Part shown: one piece after another, positions 8,383 through 15,567 of the stretch
How positions within the stretch are numbered: position 1 is the first letter of the stretch
Layout: the number at the start of each line of letters is the position of its first letter
NCBI GenBank assembly: GCA_035252155.1
Contig: DATFDL010000671.1
Location: 1-28,937 of the forward strand
Length of the DNA: 28,937 nt
Source of the DNA: JAICLL01 sp035252155
Lineage (GTDB): Bacteria > Planctomycetota > Planctomycetia > Pirellulales > JAICIG01
Direction of reading: 5' to 3'
Made by a program: the position numbers and the translations under genes
Notes under the pieces: model-generated
Seen by the model: only the letters and a program-made list of their open reading frames with translations
Told to the model about the DNA's origin: nothing
Database searches by the model: none

Positions 8383-8762
8383 TACCAGCCCAAAGGGCGG
8401 CGGCGAGTCGGTGGCGGCGTGCGCTCGGCCGCCGGCAAATCGCGCGTCAATGGCGCCGCCCCAGTCGCTTCAAAGGGCGAGGGCTGACGCGAACGGCGTC
8501 CGCGCTTTGAAGAAGTCGCCGATTTTGCCCCGAGACGAGCCTCGGAACTTGGACCTCTCGACCATCGCGAGCCGCGATTGCCGGCCAGCAGCGCGGTCGA
8601 CGTTCCGCGAGGATAGATCGCCCAGGGGTCGGCCACGTCGAACTGCAACTGGGGCCGAATGACGGCGAATTGATCGCTCGCCGAGGCTGACGGGACGTTG
8701 AATTCGCCAGTCAGCAAAGCGGCGAACCAGAGTCCAAGCCATAACGGTACGGCCCGCGGCAT
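8382..8762 (-). CDS. Putative small secreted protein, function unknown
   Basis: A 126-residue frame begins with a convincing signal peptide (MPRAVPLWLGLWFAALLTG, then a likely cut after the SASA stretch) followed by SDQFAVIRPQLQFDVADPW. The C-terminal half is rich in Arg, Ser, Pro and Ala and looks disordered. AGGAG lies about 10 bases before the ATG at 8762; an ATG three codons earlier sits too close to it. The frame is open much further upstream, but that part runs through the palindromic repeat at 8830-8929. It would be co-directional with the desaturase, 134 bases after its stop. No family is recognised, and the frame could be fortuitous. Confidence 0.45.
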   Translation of the reverse strand: MPRAVPLWLGLWFAALLTGEFNVPSASASDQFAVIRPQLQFDVADPWAIYPRGTSTALLAGNRGSRWSRGPSSEARLGAKSATSSKRGRRSRQPSPFEATGAAPLTRDLPAAERTPPPTRRRPLGW

Positions 8763-8829
8763 CGGCGGCATGCTCCTGGGGTTCCTTCCGGGCCATATCG
8801 GCCGATTGGCCCCGGAACTTGAGAGAATC

Positions 8830-8929
8830 GTAGAACGGAATTCATTCCGTTTGCTGACGCCCAGCAACGGATGCAGGCAACGCAATGAATTCGGCCCTAC
8901 TTGGGGGAACGGAATGAAGCCCGTTCTAC
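8830..8929. repeat. Inverted repeat pair, GTAGAACGG...TTCATTCCGTT family
   Basis: The arms at 8830-8851 and 8908-8929 are reverse complements at 19 of 22 bases. Each arm also folds on itself (AACGGAAT/ATTCCGTT). The right arm overlaps the last codons of the desaturase. Confidence 0.75.
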
Positions 8930-9937
8930 TTGCGGGCGAACGACGTCGCGGGCCAAACCGAGCTTTTCGAGCAGCATGATGGTAAGGTAGGTGACGTCGA
9001 TCTCCCACCAGCGGTGCCCGTGAGCGGCGCTGCGTTGGTCGGCGTGATGATTGTTGTGCCAGCCCTCGCCGTTGCTAATGAGCGCGATCAGCCAATTGTT
9101 GCGGCTGTTCTCACCGGTCTCGTAGCGGCGATAACCCCAGAGATGCGTGGCGGAGTTCACGCTCCAGGTGATGTGCCAGACCGCGACCGTCCGCAGCACC
9201 ACGCCCCAAACCAGCCAGCTTGCACCAAGCTGAACGCCATCGAGCGCCGTGCCGCCGAGCCAGCCAACCGCCAGCCCAGCCAGAAAATAGACGGCCCACT
9301 GCGCGAGATTGACCCAGACCCAGAGCAACTTTCGCTCGAAGGCAAAATAGAAGGGATCTCGCAGGACGTCGCGCGCGTAGCGGTCGTAGGTCAGCATGCT
9401 GTTGACCTGGCGGTTTTCGACCAGCAGCCAGCCGACGTGGCTCCAGAAGAAAGCCACCAACGGACTGTGTGGATCAGGCTCGTCGTCAGAATGCTGATGA
9501 TGCAGCCGATGGATGGCGACCCAGCGCGCCGGCGTATCTTGCAAGCAGCAGATCCCGAGCAACGCCAGCGAGTATTCGAGCCAGCGCGGGCACGAGAAGC
9601 CGCGGTGCGTCAGCAAGCGATGGAAACAGAGATTGATGCCCAGTGTGCCGAAGACATAGAGCCCGGCGACTGCCAGTGCCACGCCGCTCCAGGAAAAGAA
9701 CCACGGCATCAGCGCCAAGAGCGCCAGCAAGTGATAGGCGCCGAGGCTGAGCGCATAAGGCCAGACGATTTTGGCGCGGTCGACGCTGCTGGGATACGGC
9801 AAGGTGCTGGGCGCCGCGGCAGATGCCGGGACAAGGTCCAGCGGGGCGTCGACGTGCGGCCGTCTGGGTTTCGCGGGCCGGTCGGGCCGCCGGAGGGTTT
9901 GCGTTGCCGTCGCCAGCAGGGGACTGTCCGCGGACAT
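8897..9937 (-). CDS. Membrane fatty acid desaturase, delta-9 (acyl-CoA/acyl-lipid) type
   Basis: This 346-residue integral membrane diiron desaturase would place a double bond in a saturated acyl chain using O2. The three histidine boxes are intact: HRLLTH at 106-111, HRLHH at 143-147 and HNNHH at 294-298. The pattern matches stearoyl-CoA/DesC-like delta-9 desaturases, with four hydrophobic segments in the expected places (about 58-100, 124-134 and 200-255). An N-terminal Pro/Ala-rich extension of about 45 residues precedes the first membrane segment. The frame opens at TTG 9943, but ATG at 9937 is preferred. The final ten residues, VERASFRSPK, and the stop are encoded by a dispersed palindromic repeat, so the tail is probably not conserved. 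Substrate chain and head group cannot be read from sequence. Confidence 0.9.
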   Translation of the reverse strand: MSADSPLLATATQTLRRPDRPAKPRRPHVDAPLDLVPASAAAPSTLPYPSSVDRAKIVWPYALSLGAYHLLALLALMPWFFSWSGVALAVAGLYVFGTLGINLCFHRLLTHRGFSCPRWLEYSLALLGICCLQDTPARWVAIHRLHHQHSDDEPDPHSPLVAFFWSHVGWLLVENRQVNSMLTYDRYARDVLRDPFYFAFERKLLWVWVNLAQWAVYFLAGLAVGWLGGTALDGVQLGASWLVWGVVLRTVAVWHITWSVNSATHLWGYRRYETGENSRNNWLIALISNGEGWHNNHHADQRSAAHGHRWWEIDVTYLTIMLLEKLGLARDVVRPQVERASFRSPK

Positions 9938-9989
9938 GAACAATCAGATTCTTTCCGCCCGATATGTCGTCTTTCGCCGAAGCAGACGA

Positions 9990-10019
9990 GCTCCCTTTCG
10001 CTCTCACGAAAGGCGACAT
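9990..10019. repeat. Short palindrome, CTTTCG...CGAAAGGCGACA type
   Basis: CTTTCG and CGAAAG pair across a 6-base loop. The right flank AAAGGCGACA and the left GCTCC match, in reverse complement, the centre of the nested element at 25281-25305. It lies in the divergent gap upstream of the desaturase. Confidence 0.5.
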
Positions 10020-10034
10020 TCCAGGGACTATGCT

Positions 10035-10040
10035 TATAAT
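10035..10040 (+). promoter_or_regulatory. Candidate -10 element in the desaturase/deformylase divergent gap
   Basis: A perfect TATAAT lies 165 bases before the purU-like ATG. GCGACA 16 bases upstream is a poor -35. The remainder of the 268-base divergent gap (9938-10205) holds the short palindrome at 9990-10019 and AAAGGAGG followed 8 bases later by TTG opening a 14-codon frame. I see nothing else in it. Confidence 0.3.
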
Positions 10041-10205
10041 GAAAGGAGGCGGCCGGCTTGGCCACAACGCACTTGGCGGGCTATTGTAGCAGGCGAGTCT
10101 AGGGTTGGGCAGACCATGTTTGTATTTTCTGGGCCAAAAACAGCGGAATTCGTGAGCGTTAAGCTCCACCATGCTTGCCCAGCTTGAGTCGAAGAGGGGT
10201 TTCTG

Positions 10206-11081
10206 ATGCAAGTTGTGATTACCGCGGTCGGACCCGACAACCGCGGCCTAGCCGACCCGATCATCCATTATGTCACCGGAGCCGGAGCCAATATCGCCGA
10301 GATCCAGATGTACGATCACGGCGAAGAGTGCCTCTTCGCGATGCTGCTCCGCATCGAACTGGCTGCGGAGGCCGCCTCGGACCTGCGCGAGGCGATGCGC
10401 GAGGTGGCGGGGCGCACCCGGCTCTCGATCCGGGTTTGGTCGCCCGAAGAGCGTGCAGCCCGGCCGCGGCTGTGCGTCTGTGTTACTTACCGCCCCGAGC
10501 CAGCTCTGGCTTTGCTGCGTTCGCTCCGCGACGGGCGGATCAAGGCCGAGGCGGCCCTGATGCTCGGCAACCGCCCGCATTGTCGTTCGCTGGCCGAGCA
10601 GTTTGACGTGCCGTGGCACGACATCGGCAATGCCGAGGGCGTGGCCGACGACGAGCGCCTGGTCGAGCTGTGCGACGAGTTTCAAGTCGACTACATCGTT
10701 CTAGCCCGCTATATGCGGGTGTTGCCGCCCAGCACGTGTTGGAAATACGCGGGCGGGCGGATCATCAACCTGCACCACGGGCTGCTGCCCAGCTTTCCCG
10801 GACTGCGGCCCTATCACGACGCCTACGCGGCCCGGATGCTCACCTACGGGGCCACCTGCCACTTCATCGTGCCCGATCTTGACGCGGGCAATCAGATCAT
10901 TCATCAATCGACGTTCACCACGCCGCCCGGTTTGCCGTTGGATGAGATTATCCGCCGGGGGCAGGAAGACAACGAACCGCATTGCCTTGTCGAGGGGGTG
11001 CGGCGGGTCGTCGACCGCGAGGTGCAATTGCGATTTCATCGCGTCATTGCGCGGCGCGCCCCCCGAAGCGGCGCAAAGTAA
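10206..11081 (+). CDS. purU: Formyltetrahydrofolate deformylase (PurU-like), ACT plus formyltransferase domain
   Basis: The product has 291 residues. PurU hydrolyses 10-formyl-THF to formate and THF, balancing one-carbon pools. An N-terminal ACT domain (about 1-80, GPDNRGLADPIIHYVTGAGANI) is followed by a formyl-transferase N-type fold (about 95-280). The catalytic triad of the PurN/PurU family is present: N188 and H190 in IINLHHGLLPSFPG, and D226 in VPDLDAGNQI. The combination of ACT and this fold separates PurU from PurN (no ACT) and Fmt (different C-terminus). The signature differs in places from enterobacterial PurU, so 'PurU-like' is the safest reading. The universal stress gene follows after 34 bases, suggesting cotranscription. 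Confidence 0.85.
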   Translation: MQVVITAVGPDNRGLADPIIHYVTGAGANIAEIQMYDHGEECLFAMLLRIELAAEAASDLREAMREVAGRTRLSIRVWSPEERAARPRLCVCVTYRPEPALALLRSLRDGRIKAEAALMLGNRPHCRSLAEQFDVPWHDIGNAEGVADDERLVELCDEFQVDYIVLARYMRVLPPSTCWKYAGGRIINLHHGLLPSFPGLRPYHDAYAARMLTYGATCHFIVPDLDAGNQIIHQSTFTTPPGLPLDEIIRRGQEDNEPHCLVEGVRRVVDREVQLRFHRVIARRAPRSGAK

Positions 11082-11115
11082 GCTTTTTTCATCACAGTTC
11101 GCGAGGGACTGAATC

Positions 11116-12084
11116 ATGTCGGACTTCCAAAAAATCCTGGTGGGTATCGATCTGCTGCAAGCCGGCCAGGCAGGGTCGGCCGAGTTTTCGCCGCCCGTCG
11201 AAGAGGCGATCAAGCAGGCGCTATGGCTGGCGGAAAGGACTTCGGCGGCCGTGACGTTTTTTTCGGCGGTCGAAGTGCCGCAAGACGACCGCTACGAACA
11301 GCAGCTCGACGAGGGGCCGCTGGCGCGGCGCATCGAGCATTCGGGCCGGCGCGCGTTGGACCAGCTTGTCGAGCGAGCCGAGGCGCGGGGCGTGCGCGCC
11401 ACGTGCCAGTTGGCCCGCGGCGAAGGCTGGATCGAGCTGACCCGCGCCGTGCTCCGTCATGGTCACGACCTGGTGATCGTCGGCACGCGAAACCTGGGCA
11501 CGGTGCAGCGGTTTTTGTTTGGCAGCACGGCGATGAAGCTGTTGCACAACTGCCCTTGCCCGGTCTGGGTGACGCGGCCCGAGCCGCATCCGACACCGGC
11601 CAACGTGCTGGTCGCCAGCGATTTCAGCGCCGTGAGCGACGAGGCATTGCGGCTGGCGCTGCACTTCGGATCGCTGACGGCGGCGCGCCTCCATCTGCTG
11701 CACGCCGTCGACTATCCGCTCGATCGACTGTGGAGCACTGGTTTGCTCGACACTCCGACGCGGGCCTATCACGACCAGGTGCGGGCAGACGCGCGGGAGG
11801 CACTCGAAGAGCAGCTTGGGCGGGTGGCGGCGGGCGCTCCGACCGATGGTGTGGCGATTCACGTGGTCGAAGGCCTGAGCATCGCTGACACGGCTATCTT
11901 GGAATTTGTCGAGCGAAACAAGATCGATCTCTTAATGATGGGCACGATGGCCCGCGGCGGAATACCCGGCGTCTTCATCGGCAACACCGCCGAGCGGCTG
12001 GTGACGCACGTGCAATGCTCGCTGTTGGCGGTCAAACCGGCCGATTTCGAGTGTCCGATCGGGCTCGACATTCAAAATCGCTAA
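11116..12084 (+). CDS. Universal stress protein with two tandem Usp domains
   Basis: The product has 322 residues and two UspA folds, about 1-150 and 155-310. The first starts FQKILVGIDLL and ends with the nucleotide-loop region GTRNLGTVQRFLFGSTA, followed by CPCPVWV. The second starts ANVLVASDFS and carries GTMARGGIPGVFIGNTAERL, a good match to the G-2x-G-9x-G(S/T/N) ATP-binding motif. It is likely a cytoplasmic ATP-binding stress protein. The gene starts 34 bases after the deformylase, with GAGGGA upstream of the ATG. It ends in a palindrome-rich gap facing hpnH. Confidence 0.9.
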   Translation: MSDFQKILVGIDLLQAGQAGSAEFSPPVEEAIKQALWLAERTSAAVTFFSAVEVPQDDRYEQQLDEGPLARRIEHSGRRALDQLVERAEARGVRATCQLARGEGWIELTRAVLRHGHDLVIVGTRNLGTVQRFLFGSTAMKLLHNCPCPVWVTRPEPHPTPANVLVASDFSAVSDEALRLALHFGSLTAARLHLLHAVDYPLDRLWSTGLLDTPTRAYHDQVRADAREALEEQLGRVAAGAPTDGVAIHVVEGLSIADTAILEFVERNKIDLLMMGTMARGGIPGVFIGNTAERLVTHVQCSLLAVKPADFECPIGLDIQNR

Positions 12085-12112
12085 AAATCGGTGGTTGCCA
12101 ACCGGCATGTGG

Positions 12113-12178
12113 CACAGCCGCCCTCGGCTGTGTATCGCCGAGCCAGTCGGCGTCGCCGAACCAGCCGAGGGCGGCTGG
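12113..12178. repeat. Palindromic repeat pair between convergent genes (possible two-way terminator)
   Basis: Two hairpins face each other: CACAGCCG-CCCT-CGGCTGTG at 12113-12132 and CCAGCCG-AGGG-CGGCTGG at 12161-12178. They are also inverted copies of one another, so the whole can fold as one larger cruciform. The site lies between the ends of the stress-protein and hpnH genes. Confidence 0.7.
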
Positions 12179-12187
12179 TCGACATGA

Positions 12188-13315
12188 CTACGCGTTTGTG
12201 ACTATCGGCAATTCACAGACCGGCCGGCGCGGCGCACCGGGCGGGTCGATACCTCCCGTACTCTCGGCGCCCGGGGCGGCGAGCTGCTGCTCGCTGACAC
12301 GTCTGGGGCCAAGCACCGTCAGCCGTGCTGTCTTCAAAAAGCCGCTCAGCGAATTGAACGTCTCGCGCACCGCCGTCGGCTCGTAGCCGCAATGCACCAT
12401 GCAGTCGCGGCACTTGGGGTTGCCGCTGCGGCGGCCGTAGGCGTTCCAGTCGGTCGCGTCCAAGAGCTCCTGAAACGTCGCGGCGTACCCCTCGCCCAAC
12501 AAGTAACAAGGCTTTTGCCAACCGAAGAGGTTGTACGTCGGGTTGCCCCACGGCGTGCACTCCAGATCGAGCTGGCCCTTCAAAAACTCCAAGAAGAGCG
12601 GCGACTGGTTGAATCGCCAATGACGCTTGGGGTTGCTGAGCAAGCGGAAGAATAACCGCCGCGTTTGCTCGGTCTTGAGAAAGTGGTCCTGATCGGGGGC
12701 CTTTTCATAACTGTAGCCGGGCGAGATCATCATGCCTTCGACGCCCAGCTCCATCAAGGTATCGAAGAACGCGCGGAGCCGCACCGGGTCGGCGTCCTCG
12801 AACAGCGTGCTGTTGGTGGTCACGCGAAAGCCCGCCGCGATAGCAGCCTTGATGGCCTGGACCGCCACGTCGTACACGCCCTCACGGCACACCGCCCGGT
12901 CGTGCTCGTCGCGCGGCCCGTCGAGGTGCACCGAAAACGACAGGTATTTTGAAGGCCGGAATTTCGGCAGGCACTCTTCGAGCTTGAGCGCGTTGGTGCA
13001 CAGATAGATGTATTTTTTACGCTCGACCAATCCCGCGACGATTTCGGGCATTTGGGGGTGCAGTAGCGGCTCGCCGCCCGGAATGGAGACCATCGGCGCG
13101 CCACATTCATCGACCGCGCGGAAGCACTCTTCGGGCGAGAGCTGCCGGCGCAGCACGTCGGCGGGGAATTGAATCTTGCCGCAGCCCGCGCAGGCCAGAT
13201 TGCAGCGGAAGAGCGGTTCGAGCATCAGGACCAGCGGATACCGCTCCACGCCGCGCCATTTTTGACGCAGCACGTAGCTGGCCACGGTCCACATTTGCGA
13301 GAGGGGTACAGCCAT
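12188..13315 (-). CDS. hpnH: Hopanoid radical SAM protein HpnH (adenosylhopane synthase)
   Basis: The product has 375 residues. HpnH adds the 5'-deoxyadenosyl radical to diploptene, giving adenosylhopane, the first step towards C35 bacteriohopanepolyols. The radical SAM cluster CNLACAGC (C38, C42, C45) is preceded by the family-typical YPLVLMLEPLFR. SIPGGEPLLH is the SAM-binding GGE motif. The C-terminal region carries the DUF3463-type cysteines CRDCMVHC (C302, C305, C309). The ATG at 13315 gives MAVPLSQ, the usual start of this family. The open frame continuing to 13909 is a shadow of shc. The last 35 residues or so are Pro/Ala-rich and probably not conserved. It lies 83 bases after shc on the same strand, so a shared transcript is likely. 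Confidence 0.95.
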   Translation of the reverse strand: MAVPLSQMWTVASYVLRQKWRGVERYPLVLMLEPLFRCNLACAGCGKIQFPADVLRRQLSPEECFRAVDECGAPMVSIPGGEPLLHPQMPEIVAGLVERKKYIYLCTNALKLEECLPKFRPSKYLSFSVHLDGPRDEHDRAVCREGVYDVAVQAIKAAIAAGFRVTTNSTLFEDADPVRLRAFFDTLMELGVEGMMISPGYSYEKAPDQDHFLKTEQTRRLFFRLLSNPKRHWRFNQSPLFLEFLKGQLDLECTPWGNPTYNLFGWQKPCYLLGEGYAATFQELLDATDWNAYGRRSGNPKCRDCMVHCGYEPTAVRETFNSLSGFLKTARLTVLGPRRVSEQQLAAPGAESTGGIDPPGAPRRPVCELPIVTNA

Positions 13316-13325
13316 GTTTTCAACA

Positions 13326-13402
13326 GTAGCTCCGACACTCCGTGGCGGAGATTTGTGGTCGCCTACGGCGACCGCATCCCCATCACGGAGTGCCGCGGCT
13401 AC
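13326..13402. repeat. Nested palindrome between shc and hpnH
   Basis: The outer arms 13326-13344 and 13384-13402 pair through GTAGC and CACTCCGTG with a few mismatches. An inner perfect hairpin, GGTCGCC-TAC-GGCGACC, lies at 13357-13373. The shc stop codon lies inside the right arm. Confidence 0.7.
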
Positions 13403-15390
13403 TTTATCCAGCGGGCCAGCGCCAACAGCGGAAAGTAGATCCGATACAAATGATACCGCAAATAAAAAACCCGCGGGAAGCCGGTGCCGGTGAACTCCGG
13501 CTCGTCCCAACTGCCGTCGGGGCGCTGCCGCTCGATCAACCAATGAATGCCGCGCTGCGTTGCCGGATGGTCGTTCAGTCCGGCAGACATCAACCCCAGC
13601 AAGGCCCACGCGGTTTGCGACGGTGTTGGATTGCCCTGACCGCGCAAAGACGGGTTCGTGTACGTCTCGGGTGATTCGCCCCAACCGCCGGTCGGCTGCT
13701 GATGGGTCAGCAACCACTCCGCCCCCGCCACCATGAGCGGATCTTCGCGGGAGACTCCGATGGTGGCCAGACCGGCCAGCACTTGCCACGTGCCATAGAT
13801 ATAGTTGACTCCCCAGCGGCCGAACCAACTGCCGTCGGGTTCTTGCGTTCGCCGCAGATAGTCGACGGCGCGATCGATCGCCGGATCGCCCGTGCGGCGG
13901 CCCAGGCAACCCAACGCTTCAAGCACGCGGCCGGTCAGGTCGGGCGTGCTGGGGTCGATCATCGCGTTGTGATCGGCAAAGGGCACATAGCACAAGAATT
14001 CGGCGTCGTTGTCGCGGTCGAACGCGCCCCAGCCGCCGTCGCGGTTTTGCATGGCCAACATCCAGCGCTCGGCACGGGCGATGGCGCCGGTCATGCGCTT
14101 CCATGTTTGGCCGCGATCGGCCGGCGCGCCGGACGCCGCAATGAACTGCTCGGCCAGAGCCATCACCACCATCGCGGTGTCATCCAGGTCGGGGTAGAAA
14201 TCGTTGGCGTGCTCGAAACACCATCCGCCCGGCTCGGCCCTCACGCTTCGCGACCAATCGCCGCGATGCTCGATTTGCCGGTCGAGCAGCCACTCGAGGG
14301 CGCGGTCGGCGCGGTCCTGGTCGCCGCAGGCGCCCGAGGCCGCCAGCGCGCGCAAGGCGATTGACGTGTCCCAGACGGGCGACCTACAGGGCTGCAACCG
14401 CAATGTATCGTCGTCCTCGATCGTCAAGCGGCGCAACTGATCGAGACAGTAACGGACCTCGGGCGAATCGCCGCCGTAATCGAGACACCGCAGGGCGACC
14501 GCGCTCCAGACGATGGGCGGAAAGATCGCGCCCAGCCCGTCGCTGCCCGCGAAGCGTTCAAGCATCCAGCGACGCGCCTTCTCGACTGCCCGGCGCCGCA
14601 GTGGCAGCAGGCGATGCCGCTGACACCATTTGGCGCACGCATCGACGAGCCGAAAAAAGCGGTCCCAGCTCACGAGGCCCGTGCCGCCCTTCAGGCCGGG
14701 GCAACGCAGTGCGGGCCAATCGGATGGAGCCCGCAGGAATAGCTCGCGAATGCCCAGCCGCGGCCCGACCGCTTGCACCGGCTGACGCGCCGACATGATC
14801 GACAGCGGCACCAGCATCGTACGGCTCCAGGCGCTGATCGAATAAAGATTGACCGGAAACCAATCGGGCAGTAGCAAAAACTCGGGCGGAACAGCCGGGC
14901 ATTGATCGTAGGGAATCTGCCCGAGCAGCGCCAAGTAGAACCGCGTGAAGCTGTTCACCGCGTCGGCCCCGCCGTGCGCCAAGATGGCGCCCCGCGCCCG
15001 CTGCATGTCGGCGGTGCTGGGTTCGTGGCCCGTCAGCTTGAGTGCGAAGTAGGCCTTAACGCTGGCGCTGACGTCGACGCTGCCGCCGGGATAGATCGCC
15101 CAACCGCCGCCGGGCAACTGTTGCCGCAACAGATGGCGACCTGCTTGCCGCGCCTCGCGCGATTCATGCCGTTCCAAAAAAGCCAGCAACAGAATGTATT
15201 CGCTCTGAAGGATCGAATCGCCTTCGAGCTCGCCCTCCCAGTAGCCGTCGGCGTGTTGGGCGGCGAGCAACCAGCGGCGGGCACGTTCGATCGCCGCTCG
15301 AACCGGTTCGGCCTGCCCGGTGACTTGATCGCCTGGACGATGCGAGGTCCGCGCGGCGGTCTGCTCGGCAAAGCTAACCACGGTCGGCAT
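13399..15390 (-). CDS. shc: Squalene-hopene cyclase
   Basis: The product has 663 residues. The enzyme cyclises squalene to hopene/diploptene at the membrane. The protonating motif DLDDTA is intact at about 401-406, after WCFEHANDFYP. QW repeats characteristic of the superfamily are abundant, for example QNRDGGWGAF, QEPDGSWFGRWG, QQPTGGWGES and QRPDGSWDEPEF. The C-terminus GTGFPRVFYLRYHLYRIYFP is typical of bacterial hopene rather than sterol cyclases. Length is in the usual 630-720 range. The open frame begins at TTG 15438, but ATG 15390 (MPTVVSFAEQ) is preferred. hpnH follows on the same strand and a membrane glycosyltransferase precedes. Squalene-synthesis genes (hpnCDE) are not in the window. 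Confidence 0.95.
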   Translation of the reverse strand: MPTVVSFAEQTAARTSHRPGDQVTGQAEPVRAAIERARRWLLAAQHADGYWEGELEGDSILQSEYILLLAFLERHESREARQAGRHLLRQQLPGGGWAIYPGGSVDVSASVKAYFALKLTGHEPSTADMQRARGAILAHGGADAVNSFTRFYLALLGQIPYDQCPAVPPEFLLLPDWFPVNLYSISAWSRTMLVPLSIMSARQPVQAVGPRLGIRELFLRAPSDWPALRCPGLKGGTGLVSWDRFFRLVDACAKWCQRHRLLPLRRRAVEKARRWMLERFAGSDGLGAIFPPIVWSAVALRCLDYGGDSPEVRYCLDQLRRLTIEDDDTLRLQPCRSPVWDTSIALRALAASGACGDQDRADRALEWLLDRQIEHRGDWSRSVRAEPGGWCFEHANDFYPDLDDTAMVVMALAEQFIAASGAPADRGQTWKRMTGAIARAERWMLAMQNRDGGWGAFDRDNDAEFLCYVPFADHNAMIDPSTPDLTGRVLEALGCLGRRTGDPAIDRAVDYLRRTQEPDGSWFGRWGVNYIYGTWQVLAGLATIGVSREDPLMVAGAEWLLTHQQPTGGWGESPETYTNPSLRGQGNPTPSQTAWALLGLMSAGLNDHPATQRGIHWLIERQRPDGSWDEPEFTGTGFPRVFYLRYHLYRIYFPLLALARWIK

Positions 15391-15567
15391 GCCCTGCACA
15401 GTTCGACTCCATTCCGTTCCGCACGACGGGTTCCTCAATCACGAACCGCTCTCGCGGGCGATTGCGAGACAAGAGCTTATGAGATGCGCCGGCGAGCGAC
15501 AAGGGCAGTCGAAGGGAATTCATTCACGCCCCCGCACAGGCCACGGCTGACAATACATTACCTTCAT

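Noticed and set aside
8930..10039. Plus-strand open frame of 369 codons over the desaturase
   Set aside because: The minus strand encodes all three histidine boxes in order. The plus frame has no motif.
13316..13909. Upstream extension of the hpnH frame
   Set aside because: It lies within shc in another phase and has random composition. HpnH family proteins start with MAVP-like residues, matching ATG 13315.
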